Assembly (NCBI RefSeq): GCF_009909145.1
Contig: NZ_JAAAPJ010000029.1
Coordinates: forward strand, 1 to 64,000
Reading direction: 5' to 3'
From: Corallococcus silvisoli
GTDB taxonomy: Bacteria > Myxococcota > Myxococcia > Myxococcales > Myxococcaceae
Length of the DNA stretch: 64,000 nt
Below are positions 1 to 7,186 of this stretch, one piece after another. Below the pieces are notes generated by a model that was not told the origin of the DNA, did no database searches, and saw nothing but the letters and a program-made list of their open reading frames with translations. Position numbers and translations under genes: made by a program. Within the stretch, counting starts at the first letter, position 1, and each line of letters starts with the position of its first letter.

Positions 1-17
1 GACCGGCGGGGTTGCAG

Positions 18-461
18 CTTCTATTTCAGTCCGCATCCGCCGTCAACTTCTGCTTTTGCGTCCTGCGGGCTTCTTCGCTTCCTCGGCGCCGTCCAGTGAC
101 TTCCGCCGACTCTTTCGAAGGGGAGCGGCTTCTACTTCTTCGCCGTCTCCGCTGTCAACCGCTTGCTGTCAGCTTTCCTCACCGCTTTTCGTCCGAGTGT
201 TGCATTCCGGACTTCTTTTCGGTGGGGCGCGGCTTCTACCTCTTCGCCGCTTCCGCCGTCAACTTGCTTGTTGACTGCCCTATTTCCTTGTCGGAGCTAC
301 ACCTCTCCTCGAAGTACCTTCCGCGCCAGTGCGCGGGCTTCGAAGCGAGGAGGCGAGATCTACAACCACCGCACCTGCTGTCAACTGCCTTGCTGCTTCC
401 GATTCCCGTCCGCCACTGCCCTGCTGCGGCACCATCTAAGAATCGGTTCGGAGAATGTCAA
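18..461 (-). promoter_or_regulatory. Array of five tandem sigma70-like promoters, probably of an rRNA operon left of the window
   Basis: Read on the minus strand, five units have a -35 of TTGACA or TTGACG and a -10 of TAGAAG, TAGATC or TAGATG. The pairs (-35; -10; spacer) are 456-461; 433-438; 17 nt, then 379-384; 357-362; 16 nt, then 257-262; 233-238; 18 nt, then 153-158; 129-134; 18 nt, and 41-46; 18-23; 17 nt. Successive -10 boxes are 76, 124, 104 and 111 bp apart, and the spacers share a GCGGA-rich core, so the array looks duplicated. The sequence is visibly more T-rich than its surroundings and has no credible gene. Strong tandem promoters of this kind are known from rRNA operons. The transcribed gene lies beyond position 1, so its identity is inference. 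The open frames across this stretch are taken as chance. Confidence 0.7.
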
Positions 462-513
462 CTTCGCGTCACCCTTGAAGCCGGCTCCGCCATTCCCCTT
501 CCCTGCGCCGTTC

Positions 514-535
514 AGGTGTCACCGGGGTGACGCCT
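514..535. promoter_or_regulatory. Near-perfect 10+10 bp palindrome upstream of the promoter array
   Basis: AGGTGTCACC and GGTGACGCCT are separated by GG and match in 9 of 10 positions as an inverted repeat. It lies about 53 bp upstream of the farthest -35 box (456-461) and downstream of gmk on the minus strand. Its size and symmetry suit a dimeric repressor or activator, but no regulator can be named. It could also act as a weak transcript hairpin between gmk and the array. Confidence 0.3.
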
Positions 536-668
536 GCGTGTCGCCGCGAGGTGAGCGGCTTATCCACCAGACGGCCGAGCTGCGCAAGAAGTTTGATGCA
601 GGTCGCCAGCGCAGCGCGACGCGGTGAATGGGGAACCCGGAGCGCCTTCCACCGATTCCCCGCTCCGC
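536..668. other. Intergenic stretch downstream of gmk with no recognised gene
   Basis: Between the end of gmk and the palindrome I see only a weak 6-bp inverted repeat (630-635 with 656-661), which might help end the yicC-gmk transcript. It has no run of T. rpoZ, which often follows gmk in other bacteria, is not present. Confidence 0.3.
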
Positions 669-1292
669 TCAACTCCCGAGCTTGAGCTTGGCGAGGTCCA
701 CCCTTCCCCTCCGACATTTCTCCGCGACCACCACCGAGCGCAGCTCCTGGTATGCGCGCTCGAAGTCGTCGTTCACCACGATGTAGTCGTAGGACGCGAT
801 TCCTCGCTCGATCTCCGAGCGGGCGGCCAGCATGCGGCGCCGGATGGTCTCATCCGAGTCCGTCTGGCGGTCCCGGAGGCGCCGCTCCAGCTCCTCCATG
901 GAGGGCGGCAGCACGAAGATGAGGACCGCATCGGGGTGCTTGCGCTTGATGGACTGCCCGCCCTGGACGTCGATGTCGAAGACGGCCGTGCCTCGACGCG
1001 TGCGCGCCTCGTCCACCACGGACTGCGGGCTGCCATAGAAGTGGCCATGCACTTCGGCCCACTCCACGAACTCGCCCTGCTCGATCTTCTGCTGGAAGGT
1101 GGCCACCCCCACGAAGTGGTAGTCCACCCCCTCCTGCTCCTTGCCGCGAGGGCGCCGGGTGGTGACGCTGGTGGAGAAGATGCCATCCGGCATCTCCTTC
1201 AGAAGCCGGTGCGCGAGGGTGGTCTTCCCCGCTCCGGAAGGGGCGGAGAGGACGAGGAGCAGGCCAGGCTGGAGTCCAGAGAGTTCGTTCAT
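669..1292 (-). CDS. gmk: Guanylate kinase
   Basis: This 207-residue enzyme phosphorylates GMP to GDP with ATP in the cytoplasm, a required step in guanine nucleotide supply. The P-loop APSGAGKT is at residues 17-24. The GMP-binding segment VTTRRPRGKEQEGVDYHFV follows from about residue 43, and the FDIDVQG strand and the lid sequence RRRM are in their usual order. The length is normal for the family. The ATG at 1292 overlaps the yicC stop by 4 bp (ATGA), which suggests translational coupling. The pairing yicC-gmk is conserved in many bacteria. An extended open frame reaches 1664 but runs through yicC and lacks homology there, so the shorter start is preferred. Confidence 0.96.
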   Translation of the reverse strand: MNELSGLQPGLLLVLSAPSGAGKTTLAHRLLKEMPDGIFSTSVTTRRPRGKEQEGVDYHFVGVATFQQKIEQGEFVEWAEVHGHFYGSPQSVVDEARTRRGTAVFDIDVQGGQSIKRKHPDAVLIFVLPPSMEELERRLRDRQTDSDETIRRRMLAARSEIERGIASYDYIVVNDDFERAYQELRSVVVAEKCRRGRVDLAKLKLGS

Positions 1293-2167
1293 TCGACGTT
1301 CTGCACCTGTTCGCGGATGCGCTCGACCTCGGCCTTCATCGAGACCACGCGCGCGGAGATCTCCGCGTGCTGGCTCTTGGAGCCTGTCGTGTTCACCTCG
1401 CGGTGCATCTCCTGCACGAGGAAATCCATGCGCCGGCCCACTGGCTCGGGGCTCGCCATCAGGAGCCGGAACTGCTCGAGGTGGGTCGCGAGGCGCGTCA
1501 CCTCCTCGGCGATGTCGGTGCGCTCGGCGAACAGGGCCACTTCCTGCGCCAGTCGCTGCGGGTCCACCGCGACGCCTCGCGCGAGCTCCGCCACACGCTC
1601 GGTGAGCCGCTGCTGGTAGTCGCTCACCGCGCGCGGCGCGAGCCGGGCGACTTCCTGGCTCCACCCCTCGATGAGCTTCATCCGGGCGTCCAGGTCCGCG
1701 TGGATCGACTCGCCTTCGGTGTTTCGCATGGCCTCCAGCGCGGCCAGCGCCTGCTGGAGCGCGGTCTGCGTGGCCTGGGTCGCGGACTCCACGTCCACGC
1801 CCTTCTCTTCCAACCGGATGACGCCGGGTTGACTGGCCACCTGCGACCAGGCGAGGTCCACCGCCTGGCCCAGGGCGTCGGCGACCTCACGAAAGGCGCG
1901 CGCGTACTCGCGGGCGAGGGCCACATCCACCGTGGGGACGTTGCCCGAAATGGTAGCCGCCTGCCGGCGCACCAGGATCTCGACCGAGCCTCGCGCGAGG
2001 CGGTCCTTCACCTGCTTCACGAGCGCGGGCTCCAGCGCGGACAGCTCCCGCGGCAGCCGAACCTTCACTTCACAGAACTTGTGGTTGAGCGAGCGAGCTT
2101 CCACGGAGACCTCTTCGTCTCCTACGCGGGCGCGGCCCGAACCAAATCCGGTCATGCTCTTGAGCAT
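1289..2167 (-). CDS. yicC: YicC/YloC family endoribonuclease
   Basis: The 292-residue protein begins with the family hallmark MLKSMTGFGSGRA. Its C-terminal DUF1732 part carries GRRMDFLVQEMHREVNTTGSKS near residue 250. YicC of E. coli is an endoribonuclease linked to small-RNA turnover and stress survival; that role is known for the family and only inferred here. It is followed by gmk with a 4 bp overlap. A well-formed promoter (2176-2204) places the transcript start within about 3 bp of this ATG. The message may therefore be leaderless, or translation may begin at the internal ATG five codons in. Confidence 0.93.
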   Translation of the reverse strand: MLKSMTGFGSGRARVGDEEVSVEARSLNHKFCEVKVRLPRELSALEPALVKQVKDRLARGSVEILVRRQAATISGNVPTVDVALAREYARAFREVADALGQAVDLAWSQVASQPGVIRLEEKGVDVESATQATQTALQQALAALEAMRNTEGESIHADLDARMKLIEGWSQEVARLAPRAVSDYQQRLTERVAELARGVAVDPQRLAQEVALFAERTDIAEEVTRLATHLEQFRLLMASPEPVGRRMDFLVQEMHREVNTTGSKSQHAEISARVVSMKAEVERIREQVQNVE

Positions 2168-2175
2168 CGGGCCGG

Positions 2176-2204
2176 GTGCTAGGGGCTTTCCGTCCCAAGG
2201 TCAA
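2176..2204 (-). promoter_or_regulatory. Promoter of yicC-gmk
   Basis: The -35 TTGACC (2199-2204) and -10 TAGCAC (2176-2181) are 17 bp apart on the minus strand. The expected start of transcription, near 2169, almost coincides with the yicC ATG at 2167. Confidence 0.5.
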
Positions 2205-2211
2205 GCCAGCG

Positions 2212-2240
2212 TCTTGTGTCCATTCCAATTCTGGTAGGGT
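2212..2240 (+). promoter_or_regulatory. Putative promoter of the GT9 gene
   Basis: On the plus strand TAGGGT (2235-2240) is preceded at 17 bp by TCTTGT (2212-2217). The -35 is weak. The predicted transcript start, near 2247, is next to the ATG at 2249. This argues against the upstream GTG at 2216 and suggests a leaderless message. Confidence 0.35.
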
Positions 2241-2248
2241 CCGCCGCG

Positions 2249-3358
2249 ATGGCGTGGCACAAGCGGCTTGAAACGTGGGCGAAGCTGGCACTGGCGCTCC
2301 TGGCCTCCCTTCTCTTCTGGCGCCCCGGGCGTCGCCGGTCCCCCCGCGCGCCCCTGCCCCACCCTCGCAGGGTCCTGCTCGTCCGGCCCGACAACCGCGT
2401 GGGCGAGGCACTCCTTACGACCCCCCTGTTGCGGACGCTCAAGGCCCACGTGCACCCGCCCCCGGAGGTGCATGTGCTGGTGCACGCCAAGGTGGCCCGA
2501 GTGCTCCAGGGACATCCCGACGCGGACGCGGTCCTGGCGTTCGACCGGCGCCTCCGGTGGCTGGGCCCCCTGGCGCCCGGCATCCGCGCACTCCGCCGCG
2601 CGGGCTACGACACGGTGGTGGATTGCGCCAACTGGAGCGCCCCCTCGGTGACGAGCGCGCTGGTCGCCCGGATGGCGGGGCCGAAGGCGGTCGTCATCGG
2701 TCCGGGCCTCTGGCCCGTGTCCCTGCTTCAGTCGGTGTCCGTGCCCTCGCGCTCCGACACCCGGCACGAAGCCGTCCAGCGGACGCACCTGCTCACCCCT
2801 TTGACGGGTGGGGCGGTCGCCCGCGGACTCTCCTTCCGGGAGCCGGTGCTGGGGGACACGTTCCGCAGCTACCTGGCGACGTTCTCCGGGACGGGTTCAC
2901 GACGCGCGGTCATCAACCCGGGAGGGCGCCTGGGCGAGCGCCGCATCCCCGCCGAGGCATTCTCGGCCGCGGCCCGCGAGCTCTTGTCGTTGGGCGTCGT
3001 ACCGGTCGTCACGTGGGGCCCCGGAGAGGAACCCCTGGCTCGGGCGGTGGTCGCGGGCGCTCCGGGCGCGGAGCTGGCCCCGGCGACCAGCATCGACGAG
3101 CTTGCCGCCCTCATGCGGGCCGCGGGCCTCACCCTCTGCAACAACACCGGGCCCATGCACCTGTCGGTGGCCGTTGGCGCTCCGACGCTGGCGTTCTTCC
3201 TTCGCATGGACATGGAGCGATGGGGCCATGCGGATTCGCCCCATCGGATGGTGGACCTGACGCCCGTGGTGGATGGGCGCTCCGGGGCCGGCCTGGAACA
3301 GCGCGTGGCTGAAGAGGTCCGGTCGTTCGTCGCGGGACGTGTGTCGCTCACGGGGTGA
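2249..3358 (+). CDS. Glycosyltransferase family 9 (heptosyltransferase-like) protein
   Basis: This roughly 369-residue cytoplasmic, membrane-associated enzyme should transfer heptose from an ADP-heptose donor to lipopolysaccharide core. After a basic, hydrophobic N-terminus comes the GT9 start RRVLLVRPDNRVGEALLTTPLL. The C-terminal half has NPGGRLGERRIPAEAF and the donor-site signature NNTGPMHLSVAVGAPTLAFF. The ADP-heptose genes rfaE1 and rfaE2 lie just beyond on the other strand. A GTG at 2216 would add 11 residues, but ATG 2249 fits the putative promoter better. Its 3' end overlaps the convergent Trm112-like gene by 11 bp. Exact acceptor unknown. Confidence 0.88.
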   Translation: MAWHKRLETWAKLALALLASLLFWRPGRRRSPRAPLPHPRRVLLVRPDNRVGEALLTTPLLRTLKAHVHPPPEVHVLVHAKVARVLQGHPDADAVLAFDRRLRWLGPLAPGIRALRRAGYDTVVDCANWSAPSVTSALVARMAGPKAVVIGPGLWPVSLLQSVSVPSRSDTRHEAVQRTHLLTPLTGGAVARGLSFREPVLGDTFRSYLATFSGTGSRRAVINPGGRLGERRIPAEAFSAAARELLSLGVVPVVTWGPGEEPLARAVVAGAPGAELAPATSIDELAALMRAAGLTLCNNTGPMHLSVAVGAPTLAFFLRMDMERWGHADSPHRMVDLTPVVDGRSGAGLEQRVAEEVRSFVAGRVSLTG

Positions 3359-3524
3359 GCGGCCGCTCCCGTTCGCTCACCATCCGCGGGACGCCGTCCT
3401 CCACGGGCCAGGCCCTCAGGCACCGACGACAGTGGACTTCGGGCGGGGGGCCGTCGTGTTCTTCGACAGGTCCCTTGCAGTGGGGACAGCCCAGGATGGA
3501 CCGCAGCACCGGGTCCAAGACCAT
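3348..3524 (-). CDS. Trm112 family zinc-ribbon protein
   Basis: The 58-residue protein starts MVLDPVLRSILGCPHC and carries four cysteines as two CxxC pairs (Cys13/16 and Cys32/35). It ends with the typical RAWPVEDGVPRM segment. Eukaryotic Trm112 activates methyltransferases; bacterial relatives such as E. coli YcaR sit beside lpxK and kdsB and have no firm function. Here it closes the lipid A/core operon 3 bp after rfaE2, which matches that genomic association. Its tail overlaps the convergent GT9 gene by 11 bp. A longer open frame in another phase (3416-3631) is a shadow. Confidence 0.85.
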   Translation of the reverse strand: MVLDPVLRSILGCPHCKGPVEEHDGPPPEVHCRRCLRAWPVEDGVPRMVSERERPLTP

Positions 3525-3527
3525 GGG

Positions 3528-4016
3528 CTACTTCGCGCCTTCGCGACCGAGGCGGCGCGCCAGCTCCGTGGTGCTGTGGTCCTTCGGGTCTCCGGCCACG
3601 GCGGTCCGCCCTCCGTAGGCCCGGACCTCATCGCCCTCTGGAATGGAGTCCGGCGTGTAGTCGGTCCCCTTCACCTGTACGTCCGGCTTGAGGACGCGGA
3701 TCAGGGCTCGCACGTTGGGCTCATCGAAGACGACGACGCGGTCCGTGCAGGCCAGGGCCGCCACCAATTCCGCGCGCTCCGCTTCCGGGATGTGCGGGCG
3801 CCCCGGTCCCTTGTAGGCCCTCGTGGAAGCGTCCGAGTTCACCGCCACCACCAGCACGTCCGCCAGCGCCTTCGCTCCCTCCAGGTAGCGGACGTGGCCG
3901 ACATGCAGCAAGTCGAAGACCCCGTTGGCCAGGGCGACCGTGCGGCCCTGCTCGCGCCAGCGCTCGCGCTCCTCCGCGATGTCGGCCAGGGGGCGAAGCT
4001 TGTCCAGGGTGTTCAT
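3528..4016 (-). CDS. rfaE2: D-glycero-beta-D-manno-heptose 1-phosphate adenylyltransferase
   Basis: The 162-residue nucleotidyltransferase makes ADP-heptose from heptose 1-phosphate and ATP. The nucleotide-binding motif HVGH is at residues 38-41 inside LANGVFDLLHVGHVRYLEGAKA. NSDAS and VKGTDYTP lie further on as in the C-terminal half of E. coli HldE. In this organism the two HldE activities are separate genes: the kinase rfaE1 lies directly upstream with a 4 bp ATGA overlap. Start and length agree with stand-alone RfaE2 proteins. Confidence 0.94.
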   Translation of the reverse strand: MNTLDKLRPLADIAEERERWREQGRTVALANGVFDLLHVGHVRYLEGAKALADVLVVAVNSDASTRAYKGPGRPHIPEAERAELVAALACTDRVVVFDEPNVRALIRVLKPDVQVKGTDYTPDSIPEGDEVRAYGGRTAVAGDPKDHSTTELARRLGREGAK

Positions 4017-5044
4017 CGTGTGCTCCGCAGGGCTTCGAGGAGTTCCGCCTTGGAGACCGTCGCCGTCCCTGGCTTCTGCACCACCAGGGAGCCGGCCACG
4101 TTCGCCAGCCTCGCGGCTTCTCCAAAAGAGGCTCCGGTCGCGAGCGACAACGCGAAGCTCGCGATGACCGTGTCACCCGCTCCCGTCACGTCCACCGCGG
4201 ACTGCGCTCCGTGAACGGGGATCAGATCCACGTCGCCCTTCGCATCGAACAGCGCCATGCCGTGCCGGCCTCGCGTCACCAGCAGCGCCTGGCATCCCAG
4301 CTTGCGGACCGCTTCGTGTCCCGCCGCCAGGAGGTCTTCTTGCGTGCGCACCGGATGGCCCGCGAGCGCTTCCAGCTCCGGCTCGTTCGGCTTGCACACC
4401 GTCAGGCCCGCGAAGGCCGCGAGCGCGTAGCGGCTGTCCACGCAGACAGGGAGGCCGTCCGCGGCGAGCTTCCGCAGCACGGCCCGGACCTCGTCGCTGA
4501 CGACTCCCGCTCCGTAGTCCGAGACCACCACCGCGTCCGCGTCCTTCGCCGCCGCCTCCACCTGCCTTGCAATCGCCTTGCGCATCCGGGGCGGGAGGGG
4601 GCCTCGCTGGCCCCGGTCCACCCGGAGCATCTGCTGTCGCGTGGTGCTCACGCCACCCGCGAGGATGCGCGTCTTCGTCTCTGTCTGGATGCCTCGGCTG
4701 CTGACGGCGTGCAGCCGGATGTCCGCCTCTGCGAAGAGCTTGCGCAGCGACCGGCCCATCGGATCCACGCCCAGCGCCCCCACCGCCGACACCTGCCCCG
4801 AAAGCGCGCGGACATTGGCCGCCACGTTGGCGCCGCCACCGAGCTTCACCTCCGAGGACTCATACCGGACGATGAGCACCGGCGCCTCGCGGCTCACCCG
4901 GTCCGTCTGGCCGTAGAGATAGTGGTCGGCGACCAGGTCCCCTACCAACAACACTCGACGGCGCGCGAACGCGAGTGGCAGACGCGAGGAGGGAGCTGAC
5001 GGACGTGAAGACGGGGCCGCGGCCATGGGCGCGCGTTGTCCCAC
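4013..5044 (-). CDS. rfaE1: D-glycero-beta-D-manno-heptose-7-phosphate kinase
   Basis: This PfkB-family sugar kinase phosphorylates heptose 7-phosphate at C1, the step before the RfaE2 adenylyltransferase. The substrate-side GGGANVA is at residues 69-75. The anion-hole/catalytic motif GAGDT starts at residue 288, with Asp291 as the expected base. The first 25 or so residues are low-complexity Ala/Ser/Pro and precede the conserved start RRRVLLVGDLVADHY. The ATG six codons downstream (MAAAPSS) is an equally possible start. It lies 13 bp after lpxK and overlaps rfaE2. Confidence 0.93.
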   Translation of the reverse strand: MGQRAPMAAAPSSRPSAPSSRLPLAFARRRVLLVGDLVADHYLYGQTDRVSREAPVLIVRYESSEVKLGGGANVAANVRALSGQVSAVGALGVDPMGRSLRKLFAEADIRLHAVSSRGIQTETKTRILAGGVSTTRQQMLRVDRGQRGPLPPRMRKAIARQVEAAAKDADAVVVSDYGAGVVSDEVRAVLRKLAADGLPVCVDSRYALAAFAGLTVCKPNEPELEALAGHPVRTQEDLLAAGHEAVRKLGCQALLVTRGRHGMALFDAKGDVDLIPVHGAQSAVDVTGAGDTVIASFALSLATGASFGEAARLANVAGSLVVQKPGTATVSKAELLEALRSTR

Positions 5045-5057
5045 AGCGCTCCTGCCC

Positions 5058-6158
5058 TCACAAGTCGCGCGTCTCCGCCGGAAGCCCGAGGGCCCGCCGC
5101 AGATGCGCTCCGCCCTCCAGGACCTCCACCCCCAGGCGCACCACCCAGGCCTCGAAGCCAGCAGGCAACCGCGCCGCGTCCTTCTCCGTCGTCACCACCC
5201 ACGCCCCCTGCTCACGGGCCCGGGCTTCGACCTGCCGCAGTTCGTCCGAGGTGAAGCGATGGTGATCCGGGAACAGGGCCGAGTCCCGCACGTCCGCGCC
5301 AAGCGCGGCCACCGTCCTCAGGAAACCTCCGGGCCGGGCCAGCCCCGCGAGCGCGAGGACAGGCTTTCCTTCCAGCGCGTTCGTCGCGTGCTCGCGGCCC
5401 GAGGGATCCCACCAGCCCGTTGGGCCATACCGCGTCCTGATTCGTGGCGCGCTCACGGACTCGAGCCAGGGATTCACGACGGGAGGCGAGGCTGACGTCG
5501 GGGCGGCTCGGAGCCAGAGGAGCGTCGCCCGGCGCAGGGCCGTGGGGGGCTCTCGCAGGGGGCCTCGTGGGAGCAGCTGGCCGTTGCCCAGGCCCACCGC
5601 TTCGTCCACGACCACCAGGTCCTGGTCCCTGTGCAGACGTCGATGCTGGAAGCCGTCGTCCAGGAGCACCGTGTCCAGGCCGAAGTCGTCCCGGGCCCGG
5701 CGTGCCCCTGCCACCCGATCCGCGCCCACGAACAGCCGGACCTCGGGACACCGCCGCGCGAGCAACAGGGGTTCGTCTCCTGCTTCCGCCACCTCTGGCA
5801 GTGGTTCGGTCCCCGTGAAGGTCAGGGGCTCCGTGGACTCGCGCCCATAGCCTCTCGTGAGGATGCCGACCTTGCGGCCCTCTCGGATCAACAGCTCCGC
5901 GAGGTACAGCACCGCGGGCGTCTTGCCCGTGCCTCCCACGTTGAGGTTGCCGATGGAGATGACTCGCAGGCCATCGACATGTTCGGCCCGCAGCAGGCCG
6001 CTGTCGTAGAGGGCGGCCCGCAGACGCACGGCACCGCTGTAGGCCCAGGACACCAGCGCGAGCGGGGACAGGAGAGCTCGGCGGCCCCAGGGCTCCGGCG
6101 CCGGCGGATAGAAGAGCCGCTCCATCGCGGTCGGTGAACCAGGGCCCGTCGCGGTCAT
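5058..6158 (-). CDS. lpxK: Tetraacyldisaccharide 4'-kinase
   Basis: LpxK adds the 4'-phosphate to the lipid A disaccharide at the cytoplasmic face of the inner membrane. The 366-residue protein has an N-terminal hydrophobic stretch (residues 29-48) and the P-loop GNLNVGGTGKTP at 70-81. ILTRGYGR and the Walker-B-like LLDDGFQHRRLHRD follow, as in known LpxK. I chose ATG 6158 because it overlaps the stop of the upstream glycosyltransferase by 4 bp. The longer frame to 6434 has a Gly/Arg-rich N-terminus unlike the family. Neighbours are core glycosyltransferases and rfaE1. Confidence 0.95.
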   Translation of the reverse strand: MTATGPGSPTAMERLFYPPAPEPWGRRALLSPLALVSWAYSGAVRLRAALYDSGLLRAEHVDGLRVISIGNLNVGGTGKTPAVLYLAELLIREGRKVGILTRGYGRESTEPLTFTGTEPLPEVAEAGDEPLLLARRCPEVRLFVGADRVAGARRARDDFGLDTVLLDDGFQHRRLHRDQDLVVVDEAVGLGNGQLLPRGPLREPPTALRRATLLWLRAAPTSASPPVVNPWLESVSAPRIRTRYGPTGWWDPSGREHATNALEGKPVLALAGLARPGGFLRTVAALGADVRDSALFPDHHRFTSDELRQVEARAREQGAWVVTTEKDAARLPAGFEAWVVRLGVEVLEGGAHLRRALGLPAETRDL

Positions 6159-7186
6159 CGGCGGGACTCCGCGGCCCGCTCGTAGAGCGCCAGGATGTCC
6201 TTGGCGATGCGCTCGTTCGTCGGGTGTCCGGTGCTCGCCCTCGCTCCGGACAGGGCGGATGCGACCACGGCCTCCACCGTGGGGACTTCCACCTGCGCGT
6301 CCGCGAGCTCCGGGAGCGCCCCCTCCTTCACCGCGACCACCCGGACACCGCAGGCCCTCGCCTGGGCCGCGGCCCGCGCGCTCCAGTCGTTTCCCAAGCC
6401 GAGGATCCAGACCTCGTCCAACGCCTGGAGCCACTTCGTGAAGTCAGCGCCCTGCTGGTAGCCCGCGAACGTCACGCTGCCTGTGAGGCCTCGCTCCGCG
6501 ACCCGCGCCCGGGTCGCTTCGAGCAGGGCGCCGTCCCCGACGAGCACGAGGCGCGCTTCGGGGCGCTGCTGGATGAACGCGGCGAAGGCCTCGACGCCCA
6601 GCGCGTGACGCCGACTCTGCTGGAACGTGGAGATCATCCCCACGAGGTACGTGCCCTGAAGGCCCAGGGTCCGACGCAGGGCCTCGCGGTCCACCGGCGG
6701 CTCGAAGCGCGGATCCACCAAGGCAGGCAGCACCTGGACGGGACGCTTCCTGGCCTCGAGCTTCGCTTGCAAGTGACTCGCGGGAACCGTGTAGGCGCTC
6801 GCTTCCGGCAGGGACCTGCGCAGGGAACGCGGCGCGTGGATGGAGCGGATCCGCACCGCATCCTTCGGCATTCCCCAGCGGGCCACGAGATGATCATGGG
6901 TGAAGTGCGCATGCACCACGTCCACCTGCCTGCGCCGGAGGGCGCGCAGGTCGCCCCAGATCTCCCAGGGCGGAGACTTCACCGACAACGCCAGGCCCCC
7001 TTCGTCCAACAGGCCCAGCGCCTGGAACCGGGGGACGGCGGGCTCCTCCGCGGTGATGTCCCGGCGCTTGCGGTCCACCGCGACCGTGACCTCATGCCCC
7101 AACGCCCGCTGTGACATGGCCAGCAGCGCGACGTTCTCCGCCGGGCCGCTCCAGAATGGACTCGCGAGCAGGTGCAGGATGCGCAT
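6155..7186 (-). CDS. Family 4 glycosyltransferase (LPS core type)
   Basis: The 343-residue GT-B enzyme starts MRILHLLASPFWSGPAENVALLA, typical of GT4 N-terminal domains. It has VDVVHAHFTHDHLVARW in the middle and a C-terminal donor-binding half with VGMISTFQQSRRH, ARLVLVGDGALLE and WSARAAAQARACG. In place of the usual E-G-x-G-x-x-x-x-E loop it reads NDWSARAAAQARACG, so the acidic residue that normally binds nucleotide-sugar is poorly conserved. It shares one base with the preceding gene's stop and overlaps lpxK by 4 bp. Sugar donor and acceptor cannot be read from sequence; position inside the lipid A operon suggests core assembly. Confidence 0.85.
   Translation of the reverse strand: MRILHLLASPFWSGPAENVALLAMSQRALGHEVTVAVDRKRRDITAEEPAVPRFQALGLLDEGGLALSVKSPPWEIWGDLRALRRRQVDVVHAHFTHDHLVARWGMPKDAVRIRSIHAPRSLRRSLPEASAYTVPASHLQAKLEARKRPVQVLPALVDPRFEPPVDREALRRTLGLQGTYLVGMISTFQQSRRHALGVEAFAAFIQQRPEARLVLVGDGALLEATRARVAERGLTGSVTFAGYQQGADFTKWLQALDEVWILGLGNDWSARAAAQARACGVRVVAVKEGALPELADAQVEVPTVEAVVASALSGARASTGHPTNERIAKDILALYERAAESRR

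Noticed and set aside
12..627. Open reading frames of 154-172 codons across the first 600 bases
   Set aside because: They are Ser/Leu/Arg-rich without family similarity and coincide with the repeated promoter units; overlapping frames are open in several phases, as expected from repeats.
2216..2248. GTG 2216 as the start of the GT9 gene
   Set aside because: It would overlap the likely promoter box at 2235-2240, and the added 11 residues have no family match; ATG 2249 fits better, although the choice is not certain.
2275..3312. A second long plus-strand frame overlapping the GT9 gene
   Set aside because: It is a shifted-frame shadow with Gly/Arg/Pro-rich composition; the GT9 frame has all family motifs.
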